Assembly: GCF_009718825.1 (NCBI RefSeq) | Contig: NZ_WNHB01000008.1 | Span: 62,001 to 126,000, forward strand | Reading direction: 5' to 3' | Length of the DNA stretch: 64,000 bases | Source of the DNA: Terrilactibacillus tamarindi | GTDB taxonomy: Bacteria; Bacillota; Bacilli; Bacillales; Sporolactobacillaceae | Shown: one piece after another, positions 47,619 to 56,370 of the stretch | Position numbering within the stretch: position 1 is the first letter of the stretch | Layout: every line of letters begins with the position of its first letter | Made by a program: the position numbers and the translations under genes | The notes under the pieces: model-generated | Database searches by the model: none | Seen by the model: the letters and a program-made list of their open reading frames with translations, nothing else | What the model was told of the DNA's origin: nothing

Positions 47619-48926
47619 ATGTTTCAATCGATTGATGAAACGTTAAACTGGATACATGAACGCCTACCTCATGGGATCAAACCAGGTACGGAAAGAATGA
47701 CATGGGTGCTTGAAAGATTAGATCATCCGGAAAGAAAAATGAAAACAATCCATGTTGGAGGTACAAATGGAAAAGGTTCGACAGTCAGCTTTTTAAGACA
47801 TATCTATCAAGCTGCTGGTTATAAGGTAGGAACGTTTATTTCGCCGTATATCACCTGTTTCAATGAACGGTTAATGATCAATGGTGAGTACATATCTGAT
47901 GAGGATCTTATCAAAGCGGCTAAGATAATTTATCCATATGTTCAAGAATTAGACCGGAGTGATTTAGGTGCTCCGACCGAATTTGAAGTGGTCACCATGA
48001 TCAGCTTTGTTTACTTTGGTATCTTAAAGCCTTGTGATCTTGTGATTTATGAAGTCGGTCTTGGCGGAAGACTGGATTCGACAAACGTCATTCATCCTCT
48101 TGTCTCTGTTATTACGAATGTAGGTATGGATCACATGGCGCAACTTGGTGATACGATCGCTGAGATTGCTTATGAGAAAGCAGGCATCATCAAAGAAGGT
48201 GTAGCAGTTGTCACATCTGCTGAAGATGAAGAAGCCATTCGGGTTATTCAAGACAAAGCGTCTAAACAGAAAGTAGACCTTTTTTTAATGGGTCGAGAGT
48301 TTCGTACAGAGAATATCTCTCATTCTTATCTTGAAGAAATAGTAACGTTCTATTCAACTCTTGGTGACTATCGTGATATTCACATTAGGATGCGTGGTGA
48401 ACATCAGATAAAAAATGCGAGTCTCGCACTTATGGTGGTCAACTATCTAAACTCGAAACATCACTTTTACGTTAATGAAGAGAGTTTACGGCAAGGGATG
48501 CTTCAGACTTCTTGGCCAGGGCGTTTTGAGATAGTTTCGGAAAACCCGCTTATTCTTCTGGATGGCGCTCACAATATTCAAGGAACGGAAGCCCTAGTCA
48601 AAGCACTTAAACGTTATTACAGCCATTATCATATCCATACGATTTATTCAGCACTTAAAGACAAAGAGTATCGTGATATGATTCATGATATCGAATCGGT
48701 GTCCGAGTCCATCACTTTCACCACTTTTGATTATCCAAGAGCTGAATCTGCCGACCATCTCTATGAGTGTTCATCACATCCAGTTAAGTGTATTAACAAC
48801 GATTGGAAAGGGAGTATTCAAGAAAGCGTTCAAAAGATAGAGAAAGGTTCGGTACTATTAATAACAGGCTCCCTTTACTTTATTTCTCAAGTCAGACAGT
48901 TTATTAAGCAGAATAGTATCAAATAA
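47619..48926 (+). CDS. folC: Folylpolyglutamate/dihydrofolate synthase
   Basis: Adds glutamate to folates and dihydropteroate. 435 residues: P-loop HVGGTNGKGSTVSFLRH, FISPYITCFNERL, YEVGLGGRLDSTN and LLDGAHNIQGTEAL. Ribosome site AGGAGGAG. It follows valS after a GC-rich inverted repeat (47558-47592) that lacks a strong T-run. valS-folC order is conserved in Bacillales; comC follows in B. subtilis. Confidence 0.96.
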   Translation: MFQSIDETLNWIHERLPHGIKPGTERMTWVLERLDHPERKMKTIHVGGTNGKGSTVSFLRHIYQAAGYKVGTFISPYITCFNERLMINGEYISDEDLIKAAKIIYPYVQELDRSDLGAPTEFEVVTMISFVYFGILKPCDLVIYEVGLGGRLDSTNVIHPLVSVITNVGMDHMAQLGDTIAEIAYEKAGIIKEGVAVVTSAEDEEAIRVIQDKASKQKVDLFLMGREFRTENISHSYLEEIVTFYSTLGDYRDIHIRMRGEHQIKNASLALMVVNYLNSKHHFYVNEESLRQGMLQTSWPGRFEIVSENPLILLDGAHNIQGTEALVKALKRYYSHYHIHTIYSALKDKEYRDMIHDIESVSESITFTTFDYPRAESADHLYECSSHPVKCINNDWKGSIQESVQKIEKGSVLLITGSLYFISQVRQFIKQNSIK

Positions 48927-49059
48927 AACGTACCTACACAAAAAGGTTATTTTTTTCAATTTTATTTAAAAAAAGACTTTATTTAACTATCAGTTTATGA
49001 CTAAAATATAAGGAATAGGAGAAAAGTCTGGGTTTTAAGGTAGGAAGGGGCAAAAAGAT

Positions 49060-50757
49060 TTGGGCAGGAGACTAAAAATAGGAATTTGGGTAACATGGTT
49101 AATCGCTTTTCTAACGATAATTCCTTTAATCTATCATTTTGAGCCACCACAATTTCATTACCCCGTTTATTCTATGGTAGGTATGTCCATTTTGATGATT
49201 TTATCATCATTATCGTCTTTTCGTGTTAAGGGAATTAACATCATTTTGCTTGATGCAATCTCTTTTGCTACCCTTCTCATGTTTGGTTTATTAATAAACA
49301 TTGTCATTGTGCAGTTAGGTATATTAACCTACATCCTATCCAAACGCATGAGTAAAAAAGAATTTTACCGTATACCCCTTAATTCTATTATTTTTCTCCT
49401 TGTGTGCCTTGTTTCGGGATTAGTTTACGATGCTATAGGTGGGGAAACTGGGATCATAAAAAACTGGACCACACTAAATTTTGGACAAGCCCTTATTTAC
49501 TATGTAACATCTTTTTTAACCAATCATCTTTGTATTTATCTTTACCGGAAATGGATTCTAAAGGCCAATATGAAATTTATTGAGCAAGATACATTTTGGG
49601 AAGTTTTAATCGTTGTATTGCAGTTCCCACTTTCCATCATCTTGTGTTTAATGTATGGTTTTATTGGTATGTTGTCCATTGTTATTATCTCTGTTCCACT
49701 CGTTTCTCTTTCAGTCATTGTCCGTCTCATTAATGAAGCTTATAACAACAATCGTTTTTTACAACAAATAAGCAGACTTGGTCAAAAGTTATCTGAGCAA
49801 TTATCTGTAGATCATATTCGAAAGACGTACTTCAAGACTATTTTTGATATTTTTCCAGTCGACTTTGTATATCTTGTAACGTATGAAAATCCCAATCAAC
49901 CTAAGCTAGATTATGTGATGAATCGAAGTCAAGAACTCCTTTTTCCTAAAAAATTTAATGGTCTAGAAGACGTTAGTTATCTAGCCTATAAGCAAGGAAA
50001 AAGCCAACAAGGGAAAATCAAATGGAATAAAAGGCATTTTCTTGATGATTACACGGATTGGAAAGTGAAATATTATTTAATCACACCCGTCATTCGGGAT
50101 CAACAAGTCATTGGTGTATTTACGGGTATATCTGAAGTACCCTTTCCTTCTTTTAGACAATGGAAAACTGGGGCCGACATCATTTGTAGCATCTATGGGA
50201 CAGCTCTTGAAAATGCTCTAAATTTCGAAAAAACAAAACAAGAAAGTATACGTTGTCCGCTTACGAATCTGTATAATTACAGATATTTTATGTCCATCTT
50301 AGACGATCAATTTCGTAATAATAATAAAGAACATACCCCTTTTTCACTGATTATGATTGATATTGATGACTTTAAAGCGATTAATGATACCTATGGACAT
50401 GAAAATGGTAACGTGGTTCTCAAAGGTATAGCTAAAGTTCTAGAATCTTTAGTAGGTAAAAAAGGGATCGTTGCTCGTTATGGCGGGGAAGAATTTATTA
50501 TTTTGTTGTTTGATGATGATAAAAAGGAATGTGCTTCGATGGCTGAAACCATTCGTCACCATATAGCATCAGAAGATTTTATGATCTATAACGAAGAAGA
50601 TGAATTACATGTAATAAAATTGACTGTAAGTATCGGATTTGCTACAGCCCCTTCACATGGGGAAGATGCCCCTACGTTAATTCGTAATGCAGACCGTGCG
50701 ATGTATTTAGGAGCCAAGCAGAAAGGTAAAAACCGAGTTGCACAATATATAGGATGA
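49060..50757 (+). CDS. Membrane-bound diguanylate cyclase (GGDEF)
   Basis: Likely makes cyclic di-GMP. 565 residues: N-terminal region with six to seven membrane helices (1-220), a GAF-like domain (about 245-385, LSVDHIRKTYFKTIFDIFP) and a C-terminal GGDEF domain (about 400-563) with MIDIDDFKAINDTYGHENGN and the active-site variant RYGGEEF. The RxxD inhibitory site is not seen at its usual position five residues before the motif. TTG start with AAGGGG upstream. It lies between folC and the type IV pilus genes and may control pili; that is inference. Confidence 0.9.
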   Translation: MGRRLKIGIWVTWLIAFLTIIPLIYHFEPPQFHYPVYSMVGMSILMILSSLSSFRVKGINIILLDAISFATLLMFGLLINIVIVQLGILTYILSKRMSKKEFYRIPLNSIIFLLVCLVSGLVYDAIGGETGIIKNWTTLNFGQALIYYVTSFLTNHLCIYLYRKWILKANMKFIEQDTFWEVLIVVLQFPLSIILCLMYGFIGMLSIVIISVPLVSLSVIVRLINEAYNNNRFLQQISRLGQKLSEQLSVDHIRKTYFKTIFDIFPVDFVYLVTYENPNQPKLDYVMNRSQELLFPKKFNGLEDVSYLAYKQGKSQQGKIKWNKRHFLDDYTDWKVKYYLITPVIRDQQVIGVFTGISEVPFPSFRQWKTGADIICSIYGTALENALNFEKTKQESIRCPLTNLYNYRYFMSILDDQFRNNNKEHTPFSLIMIDIDDFKAINDTYGHENGNVVLKGIAKVLESLVGKKGIVARYGGEEFIILLFDDDKKECASMAETIRHHIASEDFMIYNEEDELHVIKLTVSIGFATAPSHGEDAPTLIRNADRAMYLGAKQKGKNRVAQYIG

Positions 50758-50761
50758 TAAG

Positions 50762-50798
50762 AAACCCTACTGAATCACAAGTTTCAGTGGGGTTTTTT
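50762..50798. terminator. Bidirectional terminator between the cyclase and the minor pilin operon
   Basis: AACCCTACTGAA / TTTCAGTGGGGTT stem with six T on the plus strand. It sits in the 45-nt gap between convergent genes. Confidence 0.85.
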
Positions 50799-50802
50799 AG
50801 GG

Positions 50803-52230
50803 CTATTGATAGGTTGTATTCGTTGTGGTGACGGTAAGCGTAGGTTTGGTCGTCGGGGTGGAAGCACCGCGTTTTAAAGGACCAAAAACGATTTTCCCAT
50901 GATTACTTGTTTTGATTGTGGAGTTTCCCTTAATAACAACACCTTGATTAAAATAAACAGGGGATTTATTGCTTTTGGGATTAAATTCTCCATTTGAATA
51001 GACCGTTCGTGTAAAAGTCACTTCTTCATCCCAACTCGTTCCATCGTTACTTCGATCTATGGAATGGTTTATAAAGACATAACCTTCAAAACGATCTCCA
51101 CCCCTATAATCTAATGAACCATCTAAATAGAGGTTACCCATACATGTTACTTTTCCATTTGTATTATTTAGGTCACCATAAATCATCGTATTTTTCATAA
51201 ACGTGATATGACTGTCTTTGCCTAGGTGAATTTGTTGATTCAATCTTACATGGCCATTAAATACGGCATCTACGTCTTTATTTATAGTTAAAGCACCATC
51301 AATATATACATTTCCATTAATCGTTGTATCAGTTGATAATGTGACAGGACCATCAACGTAAACATCTCCTTTGAATGTAGCCTTCCCATTTATGTCTAAG
51401 TTGCCTTTGACGTACACACTTTTCTCAAAGGTCGTATCGTTATCAATATCTAATCCATTGGTAAAATTAACGTTATCAGAAAATTTATTTTTGATAATAT
51501 GAGGGTTGTTTATTGTCGATGCCTGAGGTAAAGGATTTGCAGATGGCAATGTCATAGGCATCTGTTCAAATAAATGCTTAAAAGATGATATATCTACCGT
51601 CTGATGAGTTTCACCGACGCATTCTGAAGCCCCATTTATATAGACGTTATCATTTTTCTTGCAAGCCCAATTCCCATCAATAATAACACTTCCCTCGATA
51701 TATGGAAGCGACAGCCCCATATAGTCTGGAGTCCTATTCGATTGACCTCCACCTGGACTATTTCCAGAGCTTGTTTCTTGTTCGTAAATAAATGTTTTGT
51801 CTTGTGTAATACTCTTTTCACTATTTTGTACTTTTCCTGTGCTTTTGATTGTCCAAGTTATCTTATTAGAAGATGCAGCTATATTTTCGATGGAAACTTG
51901 GTAGGAAGGATGCCCTTGAAGGGTGAAATCACTTGAAAGTTGACTCGGCTTGTTTGTATTAAGCAAACTTTGAAATTGATTAAATGTCTCTGGTAAGTGA
52001 TTTTTTAGATCAGCTGTTACATCGTCGATTTTCACGTTAAAAGCTTTGAGGCCCATTTCAGCAGCACCCGTTGCTTGAGTTTGTTCAATTTGATGTCCGA
52101 CTTGTTTCGTATGATTAAAACTCATGGTGACAATTGCTAATCCTAATATGGAGAAAACCATAAGAACAAGGAGAGTCATGAGAAGGGCTGAACCTTTTTC
52201 ATTATTCGATTGAGGAACAAATCGTTTCAT
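50803..52230 (-). CDS. Large PilX-like minor pilin with beta-helix-like repeats
   Basis: 475 residues. The N-terminus has a prepilin-like leader ending NEKG followed by a hydrophobic helix (SALLMTLLVLMVFSILGLAI), without the usual Glu5, as in PilX/GspK-type proteins. Residues about 270-440 contain many short beta-repeats (VYVKGNLDINGKATFKGDVY, then VDGPVTLSTDTTINGNVYID) like bactofilin or right-handed beta-helix domains, and the tail is Thr-rich. A surface or tip role at the pilus is likely but inferred. Cysteines are paired by position (ACKK, ECVG). Last of three minus-strand pilin genes; starts within the stop of the preceding one. Confidence 0.82.
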   Translation of the reverse strand: MKRFVPQSNNEKGSALLMTLLVLMVFSILGLAIVTMSFNHTKQVGHQIEQTQATGAAEMGLKAFNVKIDDVTADLKNHLPETFNQFQSLLNTNKPSQLSSDFTLQGHPSYQVSIENIAASSNKITWTIKSTGKVQNSEKSITQDKTFIYEQETSSGNSPGGGQSNRTPDYMGLSLPYIEGSVIIDGNWACKKNDNVYINGASECVGETHQTVDISSFKHLFEQMPMTLPSANPLPQASTINNPHIIKNKFSDNVNFTNGLDIDNDTTFEKSVYVKGNLDINGKATFKGDVYVDGPVTLSTDTTINGNVYIDGALTINKDVDAVFNGHVRLNQQIHLGKDSHITFMKNTMIYGDLNNTNGKVTCMGNLYLDGSLDYRGGDRFEGYVFINHSIDRSNDGTSWDEEVTFTRTVYSNGEFNPKSNKSPVYFNQGVVIKGNSTIKTSNHGKIVFGPLKRGASTPTTKPTLTVTTTNTTYQ

Positions 52231-52691
52231 TGAGATCCATCCTTCTGTTCAGTTTCCTTCCAAGGGAAAGTTAGTGATGTTTTTAAGTGAAACGTTTTAT
52301 CCTGATCCTGTGAGTCTCTAGGTTTTACGATATAGTTCATGTCAATCGTTGCCGTACTTTGATCGATGGTTTGCGGCGAACTCGTTCCACTATAAATAAA
52401 ATCATCGCCTGAAATAACGTTGGTCTGATTATTTTTTGTATAAGTAATCATCAGTTTGCCATCAGAAGAGACCGATAGTTGAAAAGGGCGACTATTTTTA
52501 TGACGAAAAGCGGTTGTTAGACGAGATAAGACAAGATCACTATCTTGCTGGATCATAGTTGTCGTGACATTTCGATGATATGACCGGATACCCAATTGAT
52601 AGAGCCCAAATATCAAAATGGAAAGAACGGAAAAAAGAGTGAGAACGGCGAGTAACTCTACTAAAGTCATTCCTTTAGTGTCACGTTTCAT
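52227..52691 (-). CDS. Minor pilin, PulJ/PilW-like
   Basis: 154 residues; prepilin cleavage site KG before MTLVELLAVLTLFSVLSILI, with Glu5 present, then a soluble domain rich in beta strands (QLSVSSDGKLMITYTKNN). It overlaps the next gene by 4 nt (ATGA) and follows the PilV-like gene by 16 nt, so three minor pilins form one operon. Should be processed by the peptidase encoded at 58023. Confidence 0.85.
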   Translation of the reverse strand: MKRDTKGMTLVELLAVLTLFSVLSILIFGLYQLGIRSYHRNVTTTMIQQDSDLVLSRLTTAFRHKNSRPFQLSVSSDGKLMITYTKNNQTNVISGDDFIYSGTSSPQTIDQSTATIDMNYIVKPRDSQDQDKTFHLKTSLTFPWKETEQKDGSQ

Positions 52692-52707
52692 AAATTTATC
52701 ATATCCC

Positions 52708-53127
52708 TTAATTCTGCTTTGCAGTATAATAGTTATATAGTTCTACATAATTGGTATTGCTATAGTAAGATCTAACAACATATGTTGATAAATTAGTGTT
52801 ATTTGACGGTTCTAAAAGATAGGTATAGAGCTGATAAGTATGGTTGTCACTGACTTGTTTAGTAAGGTTGACGATACACTTACTACCTTGAGGAACAGGC
52901 GTGGGTGAAGAGATAGATTGAGTAGAACACCCCAAAGTGGAACCAGCGTATGTCGTCTTTGAAATTTGATTTTGGGCGAGCTGGAGTGCCGTGCTTTTCA
53001 CACCATTAAATGTCGTAACCCGGCCACTCTGAATAAAAAAAGAAGCAAAACTGATAAGTACAACAGAGAGCAGTGTGATGGCGGCAAGGATTTCTATTAA
53101 GGTCATCCCTTTGTCGTTACATGTCAT
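52708..53127 (-). CDS. Minor pilin, PilV/GspI-like
   Basis: 139 residues; leader ending KG before MTLIEILAAITLLSVVLISF, Glu5 present, followed by a short soluble domain with two cysteines in LGCSTQ and SKCIVN that could form a disulfide. First gene of the minus-strand minor pilin operon. Its upstream region is shared with pilB and contains mobile sequence. Confidence 0.85.
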   Translation of the reverse strand: MTCNDKGMTLIEILAAITLLSVVLISFASFFIQSGRVTTFNGVKSTALQLAQNQISKTTYAGSTLGCSTQSISSPTPVPQGSKCIVNLTKQVSDNHTYQLYTYLLEPSNNTNLSTYVVRSYYSNTNYVELYNYYTAKQN

Positions 53128-53205
53128 AGTACATTACCTTTCGAATACCTACTTTTGTCTCAATTTTACTATGTTAATAGATAATTGAAAAGACTATTTT
53201 ATTAT

Positions 53206-53550
53206 ATCCCGCAAGAACCGGGAGCATTGGCCGCACTTAAAATACGTGTTTAAAAAGGTGACAAATTAGAAGCAAGAAGGTCAAGGCGGCGCTGTTTTGA
53301 GGACCGGAATGTAGGTTTTTACTACATGAGGACCGGACTTCCATAGGATGTGGTGGCTTCAACGCCCGCCACAGGATGTGAGCGATTTTAGTTGAAGATC
53401 CTCTTGGAAAGCGCCCGAGATTCGCAGCTTATCATTTGGTGACTTTTTGAACTTCCTCCTCAAGGTCATGGGTATAATCAACCATTCCTTGGTGGGGACA
53501 AGTGCCCATGCCTGATTGGTTCAGGCTTACGATCAGTGGAGAATGAAAAC
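53206..53550 (-). repeat. Hairpin-rich repeat, copy E, interrupted by a MITE
   Basis: On the minus strand 53550-53456 matches copies B and C from the 5' hairpin region through CCTGAACCAATCAGGC to CCCATGACCTTGAGG, where it stops exactly at the MITE. Beyond the MITE, ATCCCGCAA (53206-53214) matches the other end of the family. This suggests that the MITE inserted in the repeat, although the bases between 53215 and 53245 do not align well. Confidence 0.6.
53246..53454 (-). mobile_element. MITE copy 2 (about 209 bp, inverted relative to copy 1)
   Basis: Ends GTGTTTAAAAAGGTGACA and GGTGACTTTTTGAAC. Read on the minus strand it aligns with the 23228 copy along its length, sharing GATAAGCTGCGA, CTTCAACTAAAATC, CACCACATCCT, CCGGTCCTCA and TTCTTGCTTCTAATTTGT. 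It is about 30 bp longer because the CCGGTCCTC block is duplicated around a hairpin (TGTAGTAAAAACCTACA). No coding capacity. It lies between the divergent pilus operons. Confidence 0.83.
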
Positions 53551-53552
53551 TG

Positions 53553-53588
53553 AAATAAGTGGGACAAAATGACTGTTTGTCTTATTTT
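53553..53588 (+). terminator. Hairpin with T-run in the pilB leader
   Basis: AAATAAG and GACAAA (53553-53568) can pair with TTTGTCTTATTT (53576-53587), with a small bulge and terminal T residues, 30 nt before the pilB start. It may be a terminator for readthrough from the repeats or an attenuator of pilB. Confidence 0.45.
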
Positions 53589-53617
53589 TACAACTTAAAT
53601 CATTGGAGGACGCATGT

Positions 53618-55288
53618 ATGGTCAGACAACGTCGCCGTTTAGGAGATTTGCTCGTTGAGGCGGGATTAATTAACCAAGAGCAGTTAGCAACTACTTTGGA
53701 ACAAAAGAGACCGTCACAAAAGTTGGGTCATGCCCTCATTGAACGTGGTTACCTTTCTGAGCAGCAACTTCTTGAAATACTAGAAATTCAACTCGGAATC
53801 CCTCAGGTGAAATTATCGAATGTCATGATTGATCCTCAGATGGTTAATTTAATCGACAAAGATTTTGCTAAAAGAAATGAACTCTTGCCGATTGACAGAA
53901 AAGAAGATCGATTGCGAGTGGCCATGGCCAATCCTCTAGACTTTTACGCCATTGAGGACTTACAGATGATAACCGGTTTTAAAGTGGATGTTGTTCTTGC
54001 ACTTCCCAGTGAGATTACAAAAACAATCAATCGCCTCTACGATGACGACAATCCAGTCGATGAATTATTATCCTCTGTTCGAGTGAATGCAGCACCAATG
54101 GAAGAATTACCAGTGGAAAATGGAATACAAGACGATTCACCCATCGTCAGGATGATTAACCAAACTCTACTTAGTGCGGTGGAACAACGCGCAAGTGACA
54201 TTCATATTGATCCTGGTGAACATAGTATCACGATTCGATTTCGTATAGATGGTGAACTCCAGGTCTACCGAACATTTCCTAAAGAATTACTTAGTATTCT
54301 AACGACGCGAATAAAAGTCATCAGTCAATTGGATATTACAGAAAAAAGACTGCCACAAGATGGCAGAGTAACCGTGAATATTGCAAAGAGACGGATTGAT
54401 TTACGTATCTCAACACTCCCTACCTTGTTTGGTGAAAAGATGGTTCTAAGGCTACTAAATACAGAAGATCTTCTGTTGAAAATTCCAAATGTGGGTTTCA
54501 CAGAAAGACAAGCGAAGCAATTTGAAAAAATGATTTCCAGGCCAACGGGTCTCATTTTAATTACCGGACCTACAGGCTCAGGAAAAACGTCTACACTGTA
54601 TGCGGCTTTAAATCATTTAAATACCGAAACGAAAAATATCATTACAATTGAAGATCCCGTGGAGTATCAGATTCATGGGATAAATCAAATCCAAATGAAC
54701 GCAAAAATAGGCCTCACCTTTGCAACAGGGTTACGGGCTATTTTAAGGCAAGACCCAAATATTATCATGCTGGGTGAGATCCGTGATTCAGAGACGGCTG
54801 AAATTACGATTCGTGCTTCGTTAACCGGTCATCTTGTCCTAAGTACATTGCATACGACAGATGTACCCACAACCATCTACAGGCTCATTGATATGGGGAT
54901 TGACCCATTTCTTGTGGCTGCATCACTGAGTGGTGTGATTGCTCAACGTTTAGTGAGACGGGTTTGCCGAGATTGTAGTGAGCCTTATTCGCCAAGTGCT
55001 GTTGAGAGAGCACTATTTGAAAAGGCTGGCCAAGTTTGTCCAGAAAAATTAATGAAAGGTGCCGGCTGTGAATTATGTCACCATACTGGGTACATGGGTC
55101 GTACAGCTGTCCACGAAATGGTTGAAATGACCGATTTAATATCAGAGCACTTAATTGAAAAGCATACATATCGTCATATTCAACAGATGATTCGTGAATC
55201 TGGGGCGCAAACGATGCTTGAAAATGGTTTGAGCAAAGTGAGACAAGGAATAACAACATGCGATGAATTGTTAAAAATTATGAGTTGA
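53618..55288 (+). CDS. pilB: Type IV pilus extension ATPase PilB (GspE family)
   Basis: Powers pilus assembly. 556 residues: N-terminal MshEN domain (RRLGDLLVEAGLINQEQLAT, an element that binds cyclic di-GMP in some homologues), Walker [15 protein letters not shown] (about 320), Asp box DPNIIMLGEIRD, His box LTGHLVLSTLHT and a tetracysteine zinc site (CRDC, CELC). ATG 53618 follows GGAGG by 9 nt. First gene of an eight-gene operon. The presence of an MshEN domain beside a diguanylate cyclase gene is suggestive. Confidence 0.95.
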   Translation: MVRQRRRLGDLLVEAGLINQEQLATTLEQKRPSQKLGHALIERGYLSEQQLLEILEIQLGIPQVKLSNVMIDPQMVNLIDKDFAKRNELLPIDRKEDRLRVAMANPLDFYAIEDLQMITGFKVDVVLALPSEITKTINRLYDDDNPVDELLSSVRVNAAPMEELPVENGIQDDSPIVRMINQTLLSAVEQRASDIHIDPGEHSITIRFRIDGELQVYRTFPKELLSILTTRIKVISQLDITEKRLPQDGRVTVNIAKRRIDLRISTLPTLFGEKMVLRLLNTEDLLLKIPNVGFTERQAKQFEKMISRPTGLILITGPTGSGKTSTLYAALNHLNTETKNIITIEDPVEYQIHGINQIQMNAKIGLTFATGLRAILRQDPNIIMLGEIRDSETAEITIRASLTGHLVLSTLHTTDVPTTIYRLIDMGIDPFLVAASLSGVIAQRLVRRVCRDCSEPYSPSAVERALFEKAGQVCPEKLMKGAGCELCHHTGYMGRTAVHEMVEMTDLISEHLIEKHTYRHIQQMIRESGAQTMLENGLSKVRQGITTCDELLKIMS

Positions 55289-55303
55289 TCGGGGGGAAGA
55301 TAC

Positions 55304-56329
55304 ATGATAAAACAATTGGACGACTGGCTTATAGCGGCATGCACACGACAAGCATCTGATCTGCATTTGTCCGTAGGTGTCTCTCCGATCATCCGCATCA
55401 ATGGAGAGTTAATTCAATTAGATGCGCCAAGTATTAAACCACAAGACACGGAGTTATTGGTTCAAAGTATTTTAAATGAGAAGCAATTAGATCAGCTGGA
55501 ATGCAATGGGGAAATTGATTTTTCGTATAGCATTCCTAAAGTCTCACGATTTCGTGTGAATGCTTACCGGCAGCGATCGTGTTATAGTCTAGCATTTCGC
55601 GTCATTCCAAGAGAAATTCCAACTCTTCAATCCCTTGAATTACCGAACGTATTAGAGACTCTCTGCCTAAGGCCCCATGGTTTATTTTTGGTTACAGGTC
55701 CAACGGGCAGTGGAAAATCAACGACGCTTGCAGCGATCATTGATTATTTGAACCGGACCGTGAGCCGGCATATTATTACACTTGAAGATCCTATTGAATA
55801 TTTGCATAGTCATAATAAGTGCATCATTCAACAACGAGAAATAGGCAGTGATACCCACTCTTTCGCCTTCGGATTACGTTCTGCCTTACGTCAAGATCCA
55901 GATCTCATTTTAGTCGGTGAAATGCGGGATTTGGAGACTGTTCGAACGGCTCTTACAGCAGCTGAAACGGGTCACCTTGTCCTAGCAACGTTACATACAA
56001 ATGACGCCGTTTCAACCATTGATCGTATCATAGATATTTTTCCTGCCGAACAACAAGGTCAAATACGTGTTCAGCTAGCATCAGAACTTGTAACGGTTGT
56101 TTCTCAGCGTTTGTTTCCGACGCCAGATCATAAGGGGCGACGTGCAGCCATCGAACTGATGATTAATAATCAAGCGATTAGCCACTTAATACGTGAAAAG
56201 AAAATCTATCAAATTCCTAGTGTGATTCAGGTGAATCGTGCCCAAGGGATGCAGACAATGGCTAATGCAATTAAAGAAATGGTGATGAAACGATTGATTG
56301 CATCGGAATCGATCGAATCTTTCGTATAG
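55304..56329 (+). CDS. pilT: Type IV pilus retraction ATPase PilT
   Basis: Depolymerises the pilus for twitching and DNA uptake. 341 residues, the usual PilT length: ASDLHLSVGVSPIIRINGEL at the start, Walker A VTGPTGSGKSTTLA (about 130), Asp box DPDLILVGEMRDLETV, His box TGHLVLATLHTNDA and a C-terminal part resembling the PilT AIRE region (VIQVNRAQGMQTM). Begins 15 nt after pilB. The competence ComG machinery of Bacillus does not have this gene, so its presence argues for true retractable pili. Confidence 0.93.
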   Translation: MIKQLDDWLIAACTRQASDLHLSVGVSPIIRINGELIQLDAPSIKPQDTELLVQSILNEKQLDQLECNGEIDFSYSIPKVSRFRVNAYRQRSCYSLAFRVIPREIPTLQSLELPNVLETLCLRPHGLFLVTGPTGSGKSTTLAAIIDYLNRTVSRHIITLEDPIEYLHSHNKCIIQQREIGSDTHSFAFGLRSALRQDPDLILVGEMRDLETVRTALTAAETGHLVLATLHTNDAVSTIDRIIDIFPAEQQGQIRVQLASELVTVVSQRLFPTPDHKGRRAAIELMINNQAISHLIREKKIYQIPSVIQVNRAQGMQTMANAIKEMVMKRLIASESIESFV

Positions 56330-56370
56330 AAAGATGAAAGTATAGAGCCAGAAAGCAAGGTGTCAAAGTA

